Shown: positions 43,975 to 55,100 of the stretch, one piece after another
Layout: each line of letters starts with the position of its first letter
How positions within the stretch are numbered: position 1 is the stretch's first letter
Assembly (NCBI GenBank): GCA_963383645.1
Contig: OY726576.1
Coordinates: 9,228,102-9,292,101 of the forward strand
Direction: 5' to 3'
DNA length: 64,000 nucleotides
Source of the DNA: Muscardinus avellanarius
Taxonomy: Eukaryota; Chordata; Mammalia; Rodentia; Gliridae
Position numbers and translations under genes: made by a program
Notes under the pieces: generated by a model
Database searches by the model: none
What the model was told of the DNA's origin: nothing
The model's input: only the letters and a program-made list of their open reading frames with translations

Positions 43975-45028
43975 GCAACTGAATATTTATCTGTGTGGTC
44001 ACCAGTCCTCCCAGTGGCCGCCTCTGTGCTCCAAGCAGTCCTGGACCTCTCTTCCATTTTCCTGAGGTTGGATTTCCTAGCACAGAGCACCTAGGAGGTA
44101 CCTACGTGGCATTATTTCTAATAAATAAAGGAATGTATGGAGAAGCACAATGCATTGGCCTCTGTATTAGGCACTGCCTGGTTCCTGTCTTTGGAATGAG
44201 TTCCGGGAATCCAGGGTTACTGACTGGCCTGCAGGAATCACCTTTCCTTCAAGGCCAAGCGCTTCTGAGTTCTCCAGCCTGAATGGGCAGGAGCTGGGAG
44301 TTGTGGGCTGTGGCCATGAGGCGATAAAGGGTCCAGGAGGCACCAAGAGTCTCCTGCACACCCTTCCTGCTTATTGTGGTGTGGCTTTCCCCTTCCGTAG
44401 ACTGCCCTGACTGCTCCGGAGCAGAGAACACTTGCGCCTCGGACCTTCCTGGGCTTTCTGCTCAGTGTGCTGGCCCCCACCTCTTCCATCCCATGCTACA
44501 CAGCAGAGTGATGCTTATGACTCGGGCCAGGCCCCATCTGGTCTTTATTTCTATTCTAATTAGGTAAAACCAGTATATGGAGCAATTGGGCTTGGTTAAC
44601 TCAGAACTCCCTGGCCACTTCCTACATTTGGGAAGGAGGCCAGTCAGGTGACGGTGTCCAAGGCCACAGAAGATCAGAACCTTTGGCTTCATAGGACCCA
44701 GGAGAACAGAGAGCACCAAGTAACTCATTGTCATCGGCTTGCTCTATTGGAAAAGGAGAAAGTCTATAATGTGATTTGGGCCCTCCCATCCCACCCTGAA
44801 ACTTAGAGAAATAGCAGTTCTTTTACATTTCCATGTTTTATTTAATGGCTTTCCAAATATTCTTAGGAAGGAGAATATTTTGCCCTGTGTTTAGGGGATA
44901 AATGTTCCAGTTTCTACTACAGAATATCAGAGTTGGAAAGTGGTCTATGTGCTTGGGGAAGAGAAATCTTAAAATGCTATTTGGTCCATTTCTCTGTCTC
45001 GTACACTATACATCATCCAGGATTTATA

Positions 45029-45074
<46 letters not shown>

Positions 45075-45516
45075 CATATATGTAACATATATTATTTTTA
45101 AAGAATAAAACATTCTAAAGCATTCTTTGCAGCCTCCATGATGAACAAGGTTTTTAGAGCCTTTATCTAGGTAACTTAATATGTTTAATTACTAATTACC
45201 TTTAAAAATAATTTGAATACAAATTTCTTCATATTAAAATTTCAGAGGCTGCACAAAGAAGAATGAATATAACTGCCGCTTAGAGATTCAATAGTTACTA
45301 AAAAGTTTGGTAAACTTGTTTTATATGCTTCTTTCCCATTAATTTTCTTTTCAAAATCATTTTCTTCTGCCATCTGTATAGTCAGGTAAGAATATAACCA
45401 TGTCAGCCACTCACAAAATAACACTGTGTCCTTTGGGAGCATGAGATTTTTATATGCTGCTGGAATCTACTTATTCAACAGGGCTCACTTCTGTTTTACT
45501 AAAATCTTAACATATT
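43975..45516. other. Unassigned sequence with a (TA)n
   Basis: A (TA)n microsatellite occupies about 45027-45082. No gene or other repeat is recognised. Frames between 43995 and 44734 on both strands show no known domain. Confidence 0.45.
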
Positions 45517-45529
45517 GAAAGTTTTACGG
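45517..45529. repeat. Target-site duplication, left copy (chimeric element)
   Basis: GAAAGTTTTACGG, repeated exactly at 48310-48322. The complementary nick context TTTC/AA is an acceptable variant of the L1 endonuclease site TTTT/AA. Confidence 0.93.
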
Positions 45530-45530
45530 A

Positions 45531-45550
45531 CTTCCGGGAAGATGGCGACC
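45531..45550 (+). promoter_or_regulatory. ETS and YY1-like motifs at the 5' end of the chimeric element
   Basis: CTTCCGGGAAG at the first bases contains the ETS core in opposite orientations and runs into AAGATGGCGACC, a good YY1 match (AANATGGCGNC). L1 elements of other mammals carry a YY1 site in the first 20 bp that fixes the transcription start. Function here is inferred from motif and position. Confidence 0.7.
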
Positions 45551-45556
45551 GAGAAA

Positions 45557-45578
45557 AGCGGGGCTTAAGAGCCCCGCT
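45557..45578 (+). other. Perfect 9-bp stem, 4-base loop near the RNA 5' end
   Basis: Arms AGCGGGGCT (45557-45565) and AGCCCCGCT (45570-45578) are exact reverse complements around TAAG. In RNA starting at about 45530 this makes a GC-rich hairpin within the first 50 nt. Confidence 0.85.
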
Positions 45579-46321
45579 AACAACAAATCTCCATTACCAC
45601 AAAATCAGCGCCTTTCATAGCCAGAAAACACCATCACCAGTGAAACAAAAAAATCACCAGGCTCCAGAGAGAAAGCGAACTGAGAACAGAGCCACAGAGG
45701 AGATAACCGGCCTCATGCCCAAGGACGCTGCAGATTCAGCAGCAGCGCCATACTGCCGGCGGCACCGGCGAATTCACGGGACGGCTACAGCAAGCCGAGG
45801 TGAGCCACTGCGGAACAGCCAGGCGGGATTTCTCCGCGAGGAGAGCATCTAAAGCTCCCAGCGGCCGAGCTCAGCACACGCTGCAGGGATTCAGAGTGGA
45901 AATCAAAACCAAGAAGAAAAACACCAGCCCCACAGCCGAGGGCGTAGCAGCGGCACCATATTGCCACCGGCGGCAGCAGCACCGATTTCAGCGAGGCCAG
46001 TACAGCTACATCTGCGTACTCAAGAACAGTGAGTCAAATTGCGGGCCACAGAGGAGAAATCCCAGTACTGTACTCACTGGGACTTGACCCAGTGGGGGAG
46101 GGGCGGTGGCAGAGAAATCACACCATAGGAGAACGTGCAACCTGGCACCCCCCATAGTTTAAAGCAGCCTCTATCGACTCCCTGGGTCGGAGACTCTGTG
46201 ATAAAACCCAGTAAAGGAGTAGTGGGGTCTGAGATACTACTGACTCAAGATCCAGAACACCTTACGTGAAATCATAGTGACCCAAGGGAAGAACCCAGAG
46301 AAGGCACAAACATCCGAAATC

Positions 46322-47205
46322 ATGGGAAAGAGGAATAATACTGGAGCAATAAATGCCCACAACCCCACAACATCAGAACCCGATAAAACTGAAAATCAGA
46401 GATTTCTAGAAGATCAAATCAGGAAAATAACTGTAGAAATAATAGAGGTGCTTCGAAAAGAACTCAGAGAGAGCCAAAAAGAGATAAAGGATGCAATTAA
46501 TGAAGTAAAGGCCTCAATTCAAAGCACAAACAACCGATTAGAACACATAGAGAACAGAATCTCGCTCTTAGAAGATGAGCAATCCAAAAATGAATGCATA
46601 GTTTCTAATCTAGAAAAAAATATCCAACAGCAGGAATCTGATATTGAAGAAATATGGGCCCATTTTAAGAGAGCTAACCTAAGAATAATTGGAATAGAGG
46701 AGGGAAAAGAAAGTGAAACCAAAGGAATCAACATTCTCTTCAAGGAAGTAATAGCAGAAAATTTCCAAAGGTAGAGCAAGAGGTTGATACACAGGTCCAG
46801 GAAACTTATAGAACTCCCTTTAGACAGGATCGGAGAAGAGGATCCCCACGCCACATAACTGTCAAAATGACCAATGTGGAAGCCAAGCAGAGAATCTTAA
46901 AGGCAACAAAAGCAAAGGGCCAAGTGACATTCAGAGGCAAACCAATTAGAATCACTCCAGACTTCCCAAACCAAGTTATGAGAGCCAGAAAGGCTTGGAG
47001 TAACATATTCCAAACTCTGAAAGAAAACAACTTCCAGCCAAAAATTTCCTACCCAGCAAAACTTTCTATCAAATTAGATGGAGAAATAAGAAGCTTCCAT
47101 GACAAACAGAAACTGAAGGAATTTATGTCTTCAAAACCAGCACTAGAGAAAATACTCAAAGAGATTAACTACAAAGAAGAAATAGGTAACACACTCCAGA
47201 ACTAG
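46322..47205 (+). pseudogene. L1-type ORF1 with a single-base frameshift
   Basis: The ATG at 46322 starts MGKRNNTGAIN, the same place as MGRNQKN in the intact L1 ORF1. Coiled-coil heptads run through IRKITVEIIEVLRKEL to SLLEDEQSKN, then the RRM start (NLRIIGIEEGKES) at about residues 124-136. A one-base loss near 46760 (TTT where the intact L1 has TTTT in AATTTTCCAAA) shifts frame and gives a stop at 46772-46774. The +1 frame then continues open to 47205 with RITPDFPNQVMRARKAW and FQPKISYPAKLS. Without the shift the protein would be near 294 residues, shorter than the 325 of the intact L1 mainly in the coiled coil. Both halves otherwise stay open, so the break looks recent. It cannot make full ORF1p as it stands. 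Confidence 0.9.
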
Positions 47206-47365
47206 AGAAACAAGATTTTCCATCCAACAGACAACTAAGATTGGTTATCTGTGGAGATTCATTATTTATGTTAGTCTTTTACCTATCTCTAAAGGGTATT
47301 GTTTGCCTTTATTGTTGTTAATTTCTAGGACTTCTAGTTGGAATATTAATATACCTTCACATATA

Positions 47366-47940
47366 GCATTTGGAAATATTTTATCCCATTCTATTAGTAA
47401 CTGTTAACTCTGTTTACATTGTCTTTGGATATACAATAATTTTTTTTTATTTTTTAGGGAGTTTGTATACTCCTCTGTTGTATGTGCCATTGAAATCATA
47501 ACCAAGAATACACTGCCAATTTCAATGTTGTGAGGTTTTATGACCCAGATTTTCTCCTAAAAGTTTATAGTCTTAAGATTTATATTTAGGTCTATTATCT
47601 ATTTTGAGTTAATATTTGTATATGGGATTAGGTAAGGGTCCAATTTTATTCTTTTCCATGTAATTATTATTTTTTAACAATATTTAGTTAAAAGATTAAT
47701 ATTTCCACCACCAAATGTTCGTGGAAACCTTGTCAAAAATAACGACAATATAGGGAAGAATTTAGCTCTAGGCTTTTATTTAACTCCAATGGTTTATATA
47801 TCTGCCTTTAGAATAGTACTACACTGTTTCAATTATTGTAGCTTTATATGGTTTGAAATCAGAAAATATATATCTTCTAGCTTTGTTCTTTTTCAAGATC
47901 ATTTTGGGTACCTAGAGTCCATATTCCATATTAGGATAGA
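47366..47940 (-). mobile_element. Inverted old L1 ORF2 fragment inside the chimeric element
   Basis: Same antisense ORF2 text and same boundaries as 4017-4592 in copy 1. Its divergence from the intact L1 is far greater than the divergence between the two chimeric copies, so it was captured once from an old L1 and then amplified. Confidence 0.85.
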
Positions 47941-48162
47941 TTTTTTTCTGAAAAATAAATATATAAATATATGATAGTTTCACCTAAAAAATAGAAAACA
48001 ATATTCTCTGGTAAGAAAGAAAACAAAAAGAAATATTGAAATGTTATCTTTAAGTCATCAAAAGCTTGGTATCAGACAAATGAAACTGTTATGTGAGATT
48101 ATCATTTTTAATTTTAAATAAATTGCCATAATACTAGATGTCAACTACTAAGCAAGCATGGA

Positions 48163-48213
48163 AGGGAGGGATAGGGAGAGAATGGGGTGGGGATTGGGTG
48201 GGGGCTGACTGGG
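48163..48213 (+). other. G-rich tract in the tail of the chimeric element
   Basis: Runs of three to five Gs (GGGAGGG, GGGG, GGGG, GGGG, GGG, GGGGG) separated by short spacers. It fits a G-quadruplex pattern on the transcribed strand, as in L1 3' UTRs. Confidence 0.8.
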
Positions 48214-48309
48214 AAAAGTGTGCAAGTATGTCTACAAAAGTATGTATCCTACTATGATGTATGAATACAGTGCACCAATAAAAAAATAAATAAAATTAAA
48301 AAAAAAAAA

Positions 48310-48322
48310 GAAAGTTTTACGG
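48310..48322. repeat. Target-site duplication, right copy (chimeric element)
   Basis: GAAAGTTTTACGG, identical to 45517-45529. Confidence 0.93.
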
Positions 48323-48913
48323 TTGAATTCTTCTGAAGCAAATGTCAGGTAACGTGTTGCTACGTGTCTACCTAATGTAGTATGTATCCACAAACACAGT
48401 GTTTACTTTCTTCCATAGCATAATGCCAAATAATAATATTTTTAATATAATAGAAACTATTACATTGCTCAAGGCCAGCATACTGTTTCAGCCACAGCAG
48501 GTTTGTGAGCAAAGACTGGAGTTCATTACTGATAATTTTAAAAGGATTCGTGCATGAGGAGCTCCTTGAACCCAGAACAAGAAGATAGCCGGTTTGCACC
48601 CAAGGAATGGATCTAGGGAACGGGAAGGTGTTGGCTTGGGGGTTTCCCCAAGCTGCCACGTGTTTCCCGGTAGTGAGGGAGATCTCTGCCCCCTTCCCGG
48701 CTGTTCTCTTATAAAGCCCTGTATCGAGCCAGTTTCCTGAACAGCTGTCTTCTGAGGGAAGGCAATCAGGGCCATTGCTATGCTAATTTTGATCCAAAGC
48801 TCGATTTTGAACAGTATGTTACTAGCAATGTCAGTCCTGAGATTGCCAGACTTGATGGCAAAATTCCCAAGTTCTGGTTTTCTGTGGTGGGGATCACCTA
48901 TCTCTGTGTGTAG

Positions 48914-48944
<31 letters not shown>

Positions 48945-48975
48945 CCATATTCTCTGAGGCCCAAGAATTCCAAAT
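48323..48975. other. Unassigned sequence with poly-T
   Basis: A 27-base poly-T lies at 48914-48940, with no SINE attached that I can see. Nothing else recognised. Confidence 0.5.
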
Positions 48976-48990
48976 AAAAGATTCTGCAGC
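48976..48990. repeat. Target-site duplication, left copy (intact L1)
   Basis: AAAAGATTCTGCAGC, repeated exactly at 56282-56296. The nick context on the bottom strand is TTTT/A, the canonical L1 endonuclease target. Confidence 0.96.
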
Positions 48991-49001
48991 TTTTTTTTTT
49001 T

Positions 49002-51117
49002 CAAAATGGCGACTGAGGGACACAGTACTCCTCAGTAGCTGAAGCAAATAAAACTTCAGATACTTAGAAAGCTGTGTCTTAATCAACAAAAAAAAAATAC
49101 ATACCAGGAACCAAAACAAATCCTGGTACCTCGGGGGAACTCTGAACTTGAAGAAGAAGAAGAACATAGACCCGGACACCGGACCAGCTGCAAACGCTGA
49201 TCGGCGGCTGCGGGCTGCCTTCGCGGGCCCGCGGAGCTGCCTGCCCGATAGCCCCGATAGTCCCGCAGCAAGATAATCCGGGACTGAAAACAGCGAGCAG
49301 CTCCCACGTCAGAATTTTGTGTGCCCACCAGCGACTGGATCACAACAGCATAGAGACTCCCACGAATCCTGGACCAAGAAAGACAGGTACCTGCGGGCAA
49401 CGGGAAGTGCGGACCCTAGCGTGCGCTGCACTCCAACCCCCCAGCACGCCCAAGCCTCAGACCCGAGCACTCCCCTCTGCGCACCTTGTCGGCGCCCCGG
49501 TTCCCTGCTAGCAGTCATTGCCTGTCCAACTCTCTCCACTAAATTGGAGCCTACCTGGGTGTCTAGCTCTCCCCCCCCCCCCCCCGCCACCTTGCCAGAG
49601 ACTGCCTTCAAGGCTGCGAAAGCCCTGTGTAAACTGGAAATCTCCTTGGGGCACCCCCAGTTTCTACGTCCCGCGGGAGGCAGAGGCCTTTACTGGGCAC
49701 CACGCACTGGATCCTTGAGCACCTATCCTGCACTCCTGGCCCACCGCTGGGTGTTCCCACCCTCCTGCTAGCCAGAGGCTTAATTCTAAGCGAGAACGAG
49801 AACTCAGCTCAATACACCTTGGAAGAGCATACCAGCAGCAACAGACAGCTGCATCCACTCACTCCTGGTTCCAGTAAAAGCAGCACACCCAGCCTGCACC
49901 CTTGGAATAGGCAGAGCTCTGGCAGCAAGCGTGGGCACCCAGGAACCAGCACCCATTTGCCCAGGGTACATCTTGGGACCACACCGGCTAACCCAGCTGG
50001 AATTTCCAGAGACACAGGAAAATCCATCGGGCCACAATATCTGCACAGGACCTCAGGGGGAGGTTCTAATTATACCTTGGTCATGCTCCACCCGTGTCGT
50101 AGGGAAGCACAGGCTGGAGTCTAGGGTGGTGAGTGCAGAGGTACTGACCACAGGTTAGAATTTCGCAGAACCTGTGAATTGTATAGAATCAAATAACAGT
50201 GAAACCAGACATCCGGACACATAAACCTAAAGCAGCTAAAGGAGAGAAGGTGTCCAAACACCCAGAGTGACCTAAGAAGATAAAAAAATAGAGTACAAAG
50301 AAAACTAAGAGACATTGGATGGTATTCTGAAAGTTACTAAAGCAATCACATACGCACATATTATATAGGCCTGACCCCATATGCGTAAATAAGGAGGACT
50401 GTTTATTTTACTTTTAATGTGGATGTTTTGTTTTATATTGCTTTTACAGTGCTTTTGTTTTGGTATGGTTATTGCTGTGTTATTTTTTTTTTCTTTCACC
50501 CCATACTTCTCTTACTTTCACATGTTGTTTTTTTATATATATATATATATTGGATAGTTTGCCTTATTTTTTTATTTCACACAGCTGCTAGCTCCTTTTA
50601 TTTTATTCTTGTTCTTTTGTCCTCTTTCTTCCTCTTTCCTTCCTTTATATTCATTCTCCTCCTTTGATTGGTCTTCCTCCCTTTTTCTAGGATTACATAA
50701 TAGTCTTGGTATCTTATGTGGATTTTTTTTTTCTATTCTTTTTTTGTGTCTGTCTACTCCTTCCATCACCCCTATTTACAAACCTTCCCACACTAACCCT
50801 ACATACTTTCCCCCCCCAAAACTTTTCCACATAATATACCTCCTGGTCTAATACTCTAAGTATCTCTTACATTCATAATTACTCCACGAACGACAAGAGT
50901 CCTAGTAGTTAACTCTCTCTCATTCCTAGCAAGATTTCACCTTACGATACTCAAAGTCTTTCTCAACCTAAACATATCCTCTACCTAATCTGACTCCTTT
51001 ACTAATCACCCCAGCTCCTCCCACATCACCCACCCTCAACACTCTAAAGGCTCTGCTGACTAGCCGATACCCCAACTCCTAATATTAAGATTTGACTAAG
51101 CATAATACTCACGAACG
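49002..51117 (+). promoter_or_regulatory. L1 5' UTR (internal promoter region)
   Basis: The first 500 bp are GC- and CpG-rich (especially 49180-49510), as expected of an L1 promoter. A C15 run is at 49571-49585. The second half (about 50400-50900) is T- and pyrimidine-rich with a (TA) run at about 50534-50551. No tandem monomers of the mouse type are visible. A 150-residue open frame (49319-49771) lies in the GC-rich part and may be chance. Confidence 0.85.
49003..49013 (+). promoter_or_regulatory. YY1-like site at the L1 5' end
   Basis: AAAATGGCGAC matches AANATGGCGNC and sits within 15 bp of the element start in the same orientation as the YY1 site of human L1, which positions transcription initiation. 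The chimeric element has the equivalent site at 45539-45550. Confidence 0.75.
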
Positions 51118-52095
51118 ATGGGTAGAAACCAGAAAAACAGGACAGAGAACGCTACAAATATGAGAACCAGGAATTACGAAGAGACAGCAGAAATCACGAA
51201 TACTGACCTACTAGAAATGCAAGAAGGGGAGTTCAGAATCTTGTTGTTCAATATGATGAAAGGATTCAAAACAAGTATAGAGGAGGTTAAAGGTGAATTA
51301 GAAACACTAAAAAAGAATCAGAAAGAGGTCTGGAATGAAATGAAAGAGGCAATAAGTGAAATGAAGACAGCAATTGAAAGAAACTCTGGAAGATTAGATG
51401 AAATGGAAAACAGAATATCAATATTAGAAGACAGTACATCCCAAACCGAAAACACAGTCAGCGATATACAGAAATCTTTACAGCAACAAAACCTAAACAT
51501 CCAGCAATTATGGGATAATATGAAGCGCCCTAATCTACGGATAATAGGCATTGAGGAAGGGATAGAGGTACAGACCAAGGGCATCTGTAATATCTTCAAG
51601 GAAATAATCTCAGAGAATTTTCCAAATTTGGAAAGAGACTTCGATCTTCAAGTCCAGGAGGCATACAGAACTCCACTGAGACAGGACCAAAGAAAGACCA
51701 CTCCACGCCACATAATAACCAAAATGACCAATATAGAGGCCAAGGAAGGAATCTTAAAAGCAGTGAGAACAAAAGGACGGGTGACATATAGAGGCAAAAC
51801 AATAAGAATCACCCCAGACTATACAACCCAGGTCATGAATGCTAGGAGAGACTGGTATGATGTGATTCAGACCCTGGAAGAAAATAACTTCCAACCAAGG
51901 CTCATCTACCCAGCAAAACTACTATTCAAGATCAATGGTGAATCCAAAGTCTTTCACGATAAACAGAATCTCAAAAAATTCATGAATTCAAAGCCAACAC
52001 TAGAGAAAATTCTTAAAGAAATAAACCATAAGGAAGAAAAAAGAAGCAGACTTCAGAATCAGAGAAGAGAGGAAGTTAATAAGTGGGCCACTTAA
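51118..52095 (+). CDS. L1 ORF1p, RNA-binding nucleic-acid chaperone (325 aa)
   Basis: ORF1p binds L1 RNA as a trimer in cytoplasmic ribonucleoprotein particles and is needed for retrotransposition. The protein has a basic N-terminus, a long coiled coil (about residues 40-130, with FKTSIEEVKGELETLKKN and RLDEMENRISILEDS heptads), an RRM starting near RIIGIEEG (residues 141-148), and a C-terminal domain with ARRDWYDVIQ (from 242) and YPAKL (264-268); these are the conserved RNA-binding blocks of the family. At 325 residues it is close to the human 338. The ATG at 51118 is chosen because it opens the MGRNQKN start shared with other L1s and no upstream in-frame extension resembles ORF1. It is followed by a 45-bp spacer and ORF2. 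Compared with the ORF1 in the chimeric element it is clearly a different lineage. Confidence 0.97.
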   Translation: MGRNQKNRTENATNMRTRNYEETAEITNTDLLEMQEGEFRILLFNMMKGFKTSIEEVKGELETLKKNQKEVWNEMKEAISEMKTAIERNSGRLDEMENRISILEDSTSQTENTVSDIQKSLQQQNLNIQQLWDNMKRPNLRIIGIEEGIEVQTKGICNIFKEIISENFPNLERDFDLQVQEAYRTPLRQDQRKTTPRHIITKMTNIEAKEGILKAVRTKGRVTYRGKTIRITPDYTTQVMNARRDWYDVIQTLEENNFQPRLIYPAKLLFKINGESKVFHDKQNLKKFMNSKPTLEKILKEINHKEEKRSRLQNQRREEVNKWAT

Positions 52096-52140
52096 GTAAA
52101 GAAGAATGATCACACCACCCAAGAGTAGACAGAACACAAA

Positions 52141-55100
52141 ATGGCAGAAAACAAAAATCATATATCAATAATATCTCTTAATGTCAAAGGACTTAACTCA
52201 CCAATCAAAAGACATAGATTGGCAATGTGGATTAGGAAACATAATCCAAATATATGCTGTCTGCAAGAAACACACCTCACAGCCAAAGACATTCACAGGC
52301 TGAAGGTGAAAGGATGGAAAAAGATATACCATGCCACCAGTGACCAAAAAAGAGCAGGGGTAGCAACCCTAATATCCGACAAAACAGACTTTAAACTAAA
52401 ACACATCAAAAGAGACAAATCAGGGCACCTCCTTTTACTAAAAGGAACACTATACCAAGAAGATATAATGATAGTAAATATTTATGCCCCAAATATGGGT
52501 GCAACCACATTTGTAAAACAAACCCTTCTGGACATAAGATCCCAAGTAGACCCAAATACAATAATTCTGGGAGACTTTAATACGCCTCTCACACCACTGG
52601 ATCGATCTTCAAGGCAAAAGATGAGTAAAGACGTTTTAGAACTAAGGGAAACCATAAACCAAATGGACCTAATAGACATTTTCAGAGTATTTCAACCAGG
52701 AACTACAGAATACACTTTCTTCTCAGCAGCCCATGGAACCTTCTCCAAAATTGATCACATCCTGGGACACAAAGAAAATACCAGCAAATTCAAAAAATGT
52801 AATATAATTCCTTGCATCTTTTCAGACCACAACGGAATAAAAGTAGAAATCAACAACAGGAAACTCGAAAGAAAGTATTCAAATTCATGGAGAATGAATG
52901 ATACACTATTGAATGACGAATGGGTAAGAGCAGAAATTAGGGAAGAAATAAAGAAATTTATGGAAACAAACGAAAACAGAGACACAACCTACCAAAACCT
53001 ATGGGACACCATGAAGGCAGTACTAAGAGGAAAGTTTATTGCATTGAGTGCCCACATAAAAAGGACGGAGAACCACCAAGTAAAGATCCTAATGACACAG
53101 CTCAAGGATCTAGAAATTCTGCAACAGTCTATTCCCAAAGCCAGCAGAAGGCAAGAAATCATCAAACTTAGAGCAGAAATAAATGAAATAGAGAACAAAA
53201 AAACAATTCAGAGAATCAATAAAACAAAAAGTTGGTTCTTTGAAAAGATTAATAGAATTGATAAACCCCTGGCCAACCTAACCAAAAGAAAAAGAGAATC
53301 AACTCAAATTATCAAAATTAGAAATGAAAAAGGAGATATCACCACAGATAGGGAAGAAATTCAAAATATTATTAGAAACTACTTTAAAAATTTATACTCC
53401 AATAGACTTGAAAACCTGGAAGAAATTGATAGATTTCTAAGCACAGTTAACCTTCCTACACTTAGCCAAGAGGACATAGCAAGCCTAAACCAACCAATAA
53501 CAACCAAAGAAATAGAAATGGCAATAAAAATTCTTCCACCAAAGAAAAGCCCAGGCCCAGATGGGTTCCCAGCTGAATTCTACAAAACCTTCAGTGAACA
53601 ACTAATACCAATACTGCATAACATGTTCCGGGAAATTGAAAGAGATGGAACTCTTCCAAATTCCTTCTATGAGGCCAGTATCACATTAATCCCCAAACCA
53701 AATAAAGATACCTCAAGAAAGGAAAACTACAGACCAATATCCTTAATGAACATAGACGCAAAAATTCTAAACAAAATACTAGCTATACGCATTCAAAACT
53801 ATATCAAGAAAATAATACATCATGACCAAGTCGGTTTCATCCCAGAAAAACAAGGCTGGTTCAACATACGCAAATCAATACATGTTATTCACCACATAAA
53901 TAGAACCAAGAACAAAAACCACATCATCATAGCAATAGATGCTGAAAAAGCATTCGACAAAATCCAACACCCATTTATGTTAAAAACACTGCAAAAAATT
54001 GGGATAGAAGGAAAGTACTTCAACATCATTAAGGCAATATACTGCAAACCCAAAGCCAACATTATATTGAATGGGGAAAAACTGCAAGAATTTCCGCTAC
54101 AGTCAGGAACAAGACAAGGATGCCCACTATCACCACTCCTTTTCAATATAGTCCTTGAGACTCTTGCTGCAGCAATCAGACAAGAGAAGGAAATCAAAGG
54201 AATTCACATAGGAAGAGAGGAATTAAAATTATCCTTATTCGCAGATGACATGATCCTTTATCTGGAAGACCCAAAGAACTCAACCAAAAGACTTCTGGAC
54301 CTGATTGACAAATTCAGCAAAGTCGCAGGTTACAAAATCAACCTAAAGAAATCAGTAGCTTTTCTTTATGCCAACAACGAATCCACAATGAAAGAAATAA
54401 AAACAACAATTCCATTCACTATAACCTCAAAACCAATAAAATACCTAGGAATAAACCTAACCCAAGATGTAAAAGACCTCTACAACAAAAACTATAAAAC
54501 ATTAAAGAAAGAAATTGAAGAAGACCTTGGAAGATGGAAAGATCTCCCGTGCTCATGGATAGGCAGAATAAATATCATCAAAATGGCCATTCTGCCAAAA
54601 CTGATCTATAGGTTCAATGCAATTCCCATTAAAATACCAGTGACATTCTTCAGAGACCTAGAAAAATCAATCATGAATTTCATATGGAGAAAGAAAAGAC
54701 CTAGAATAGCCAAAGCAATTCTCAATAACAAGAAACACGCAGGAGGCATTACAATCCCAGACTTCAAACTATACTATAGAGCAATAGTAGTAAAAACAGC
54801 ATGGTACTGGCACAAAAACAGATATACTGACCAGTGGATTAGAATAGAAGATACAGAAACAAACCCACACATCTTTAGTCAATTAATCTTTGACAAAGGG
54901 GCCAAACACATACGCTGGAGAAAAGACAGCCTTTTCAACAAGTGGTGCTGGGAGAACTGGCTAACCATTTGTAAAAAGATGAATCTAAACCCCTATATCT
55001 CACCAAACACAGGAATCAACTCAAGATGGATCAAAGACTTAGAAATTAGACCTGAGACTGTGAAGCTAGTAGAGGAAAGCATAGGTTCAACACTACAACA

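Larger units (their letters stand above)
45530..48309 (+). mobile_element. Chimeric L1-derived (HAL1-like) element, copy 2, full length
   Basis: The element lies between exact 13-bp direct repeats and ends in an A-tail, so it arose by L1-type target-primed insertion. Order: promoter-like 5' end with ETS and YY1 motifs; about 790 bp 5' UTR; L1-type ORF1 with one frameshift (46322-47205); an antisense fragment of old L1 ORF2 (about 47366-47940); an L1-like tail with a G-rich tract (48163-48213), CACCAATAAA and A-run. There is no sense ORF2, endonuclease or RT. The design resembles the known HAL1 type (ORF1-only L1 derivatives); the inverted ORF2 block is an extra. Copy 1 at 3537-4940 is nearly identical over the shared 1.4 kb. 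It may instead be a species-specific L1 deletion derivative. Confidence 0.88.

Noticed and set aside
48914..48940. Poly-T before the intact L1 as part of the L1 insertion
   Set aside because: It lies outside the target duplication at 48976-48990, so it predates the L1.
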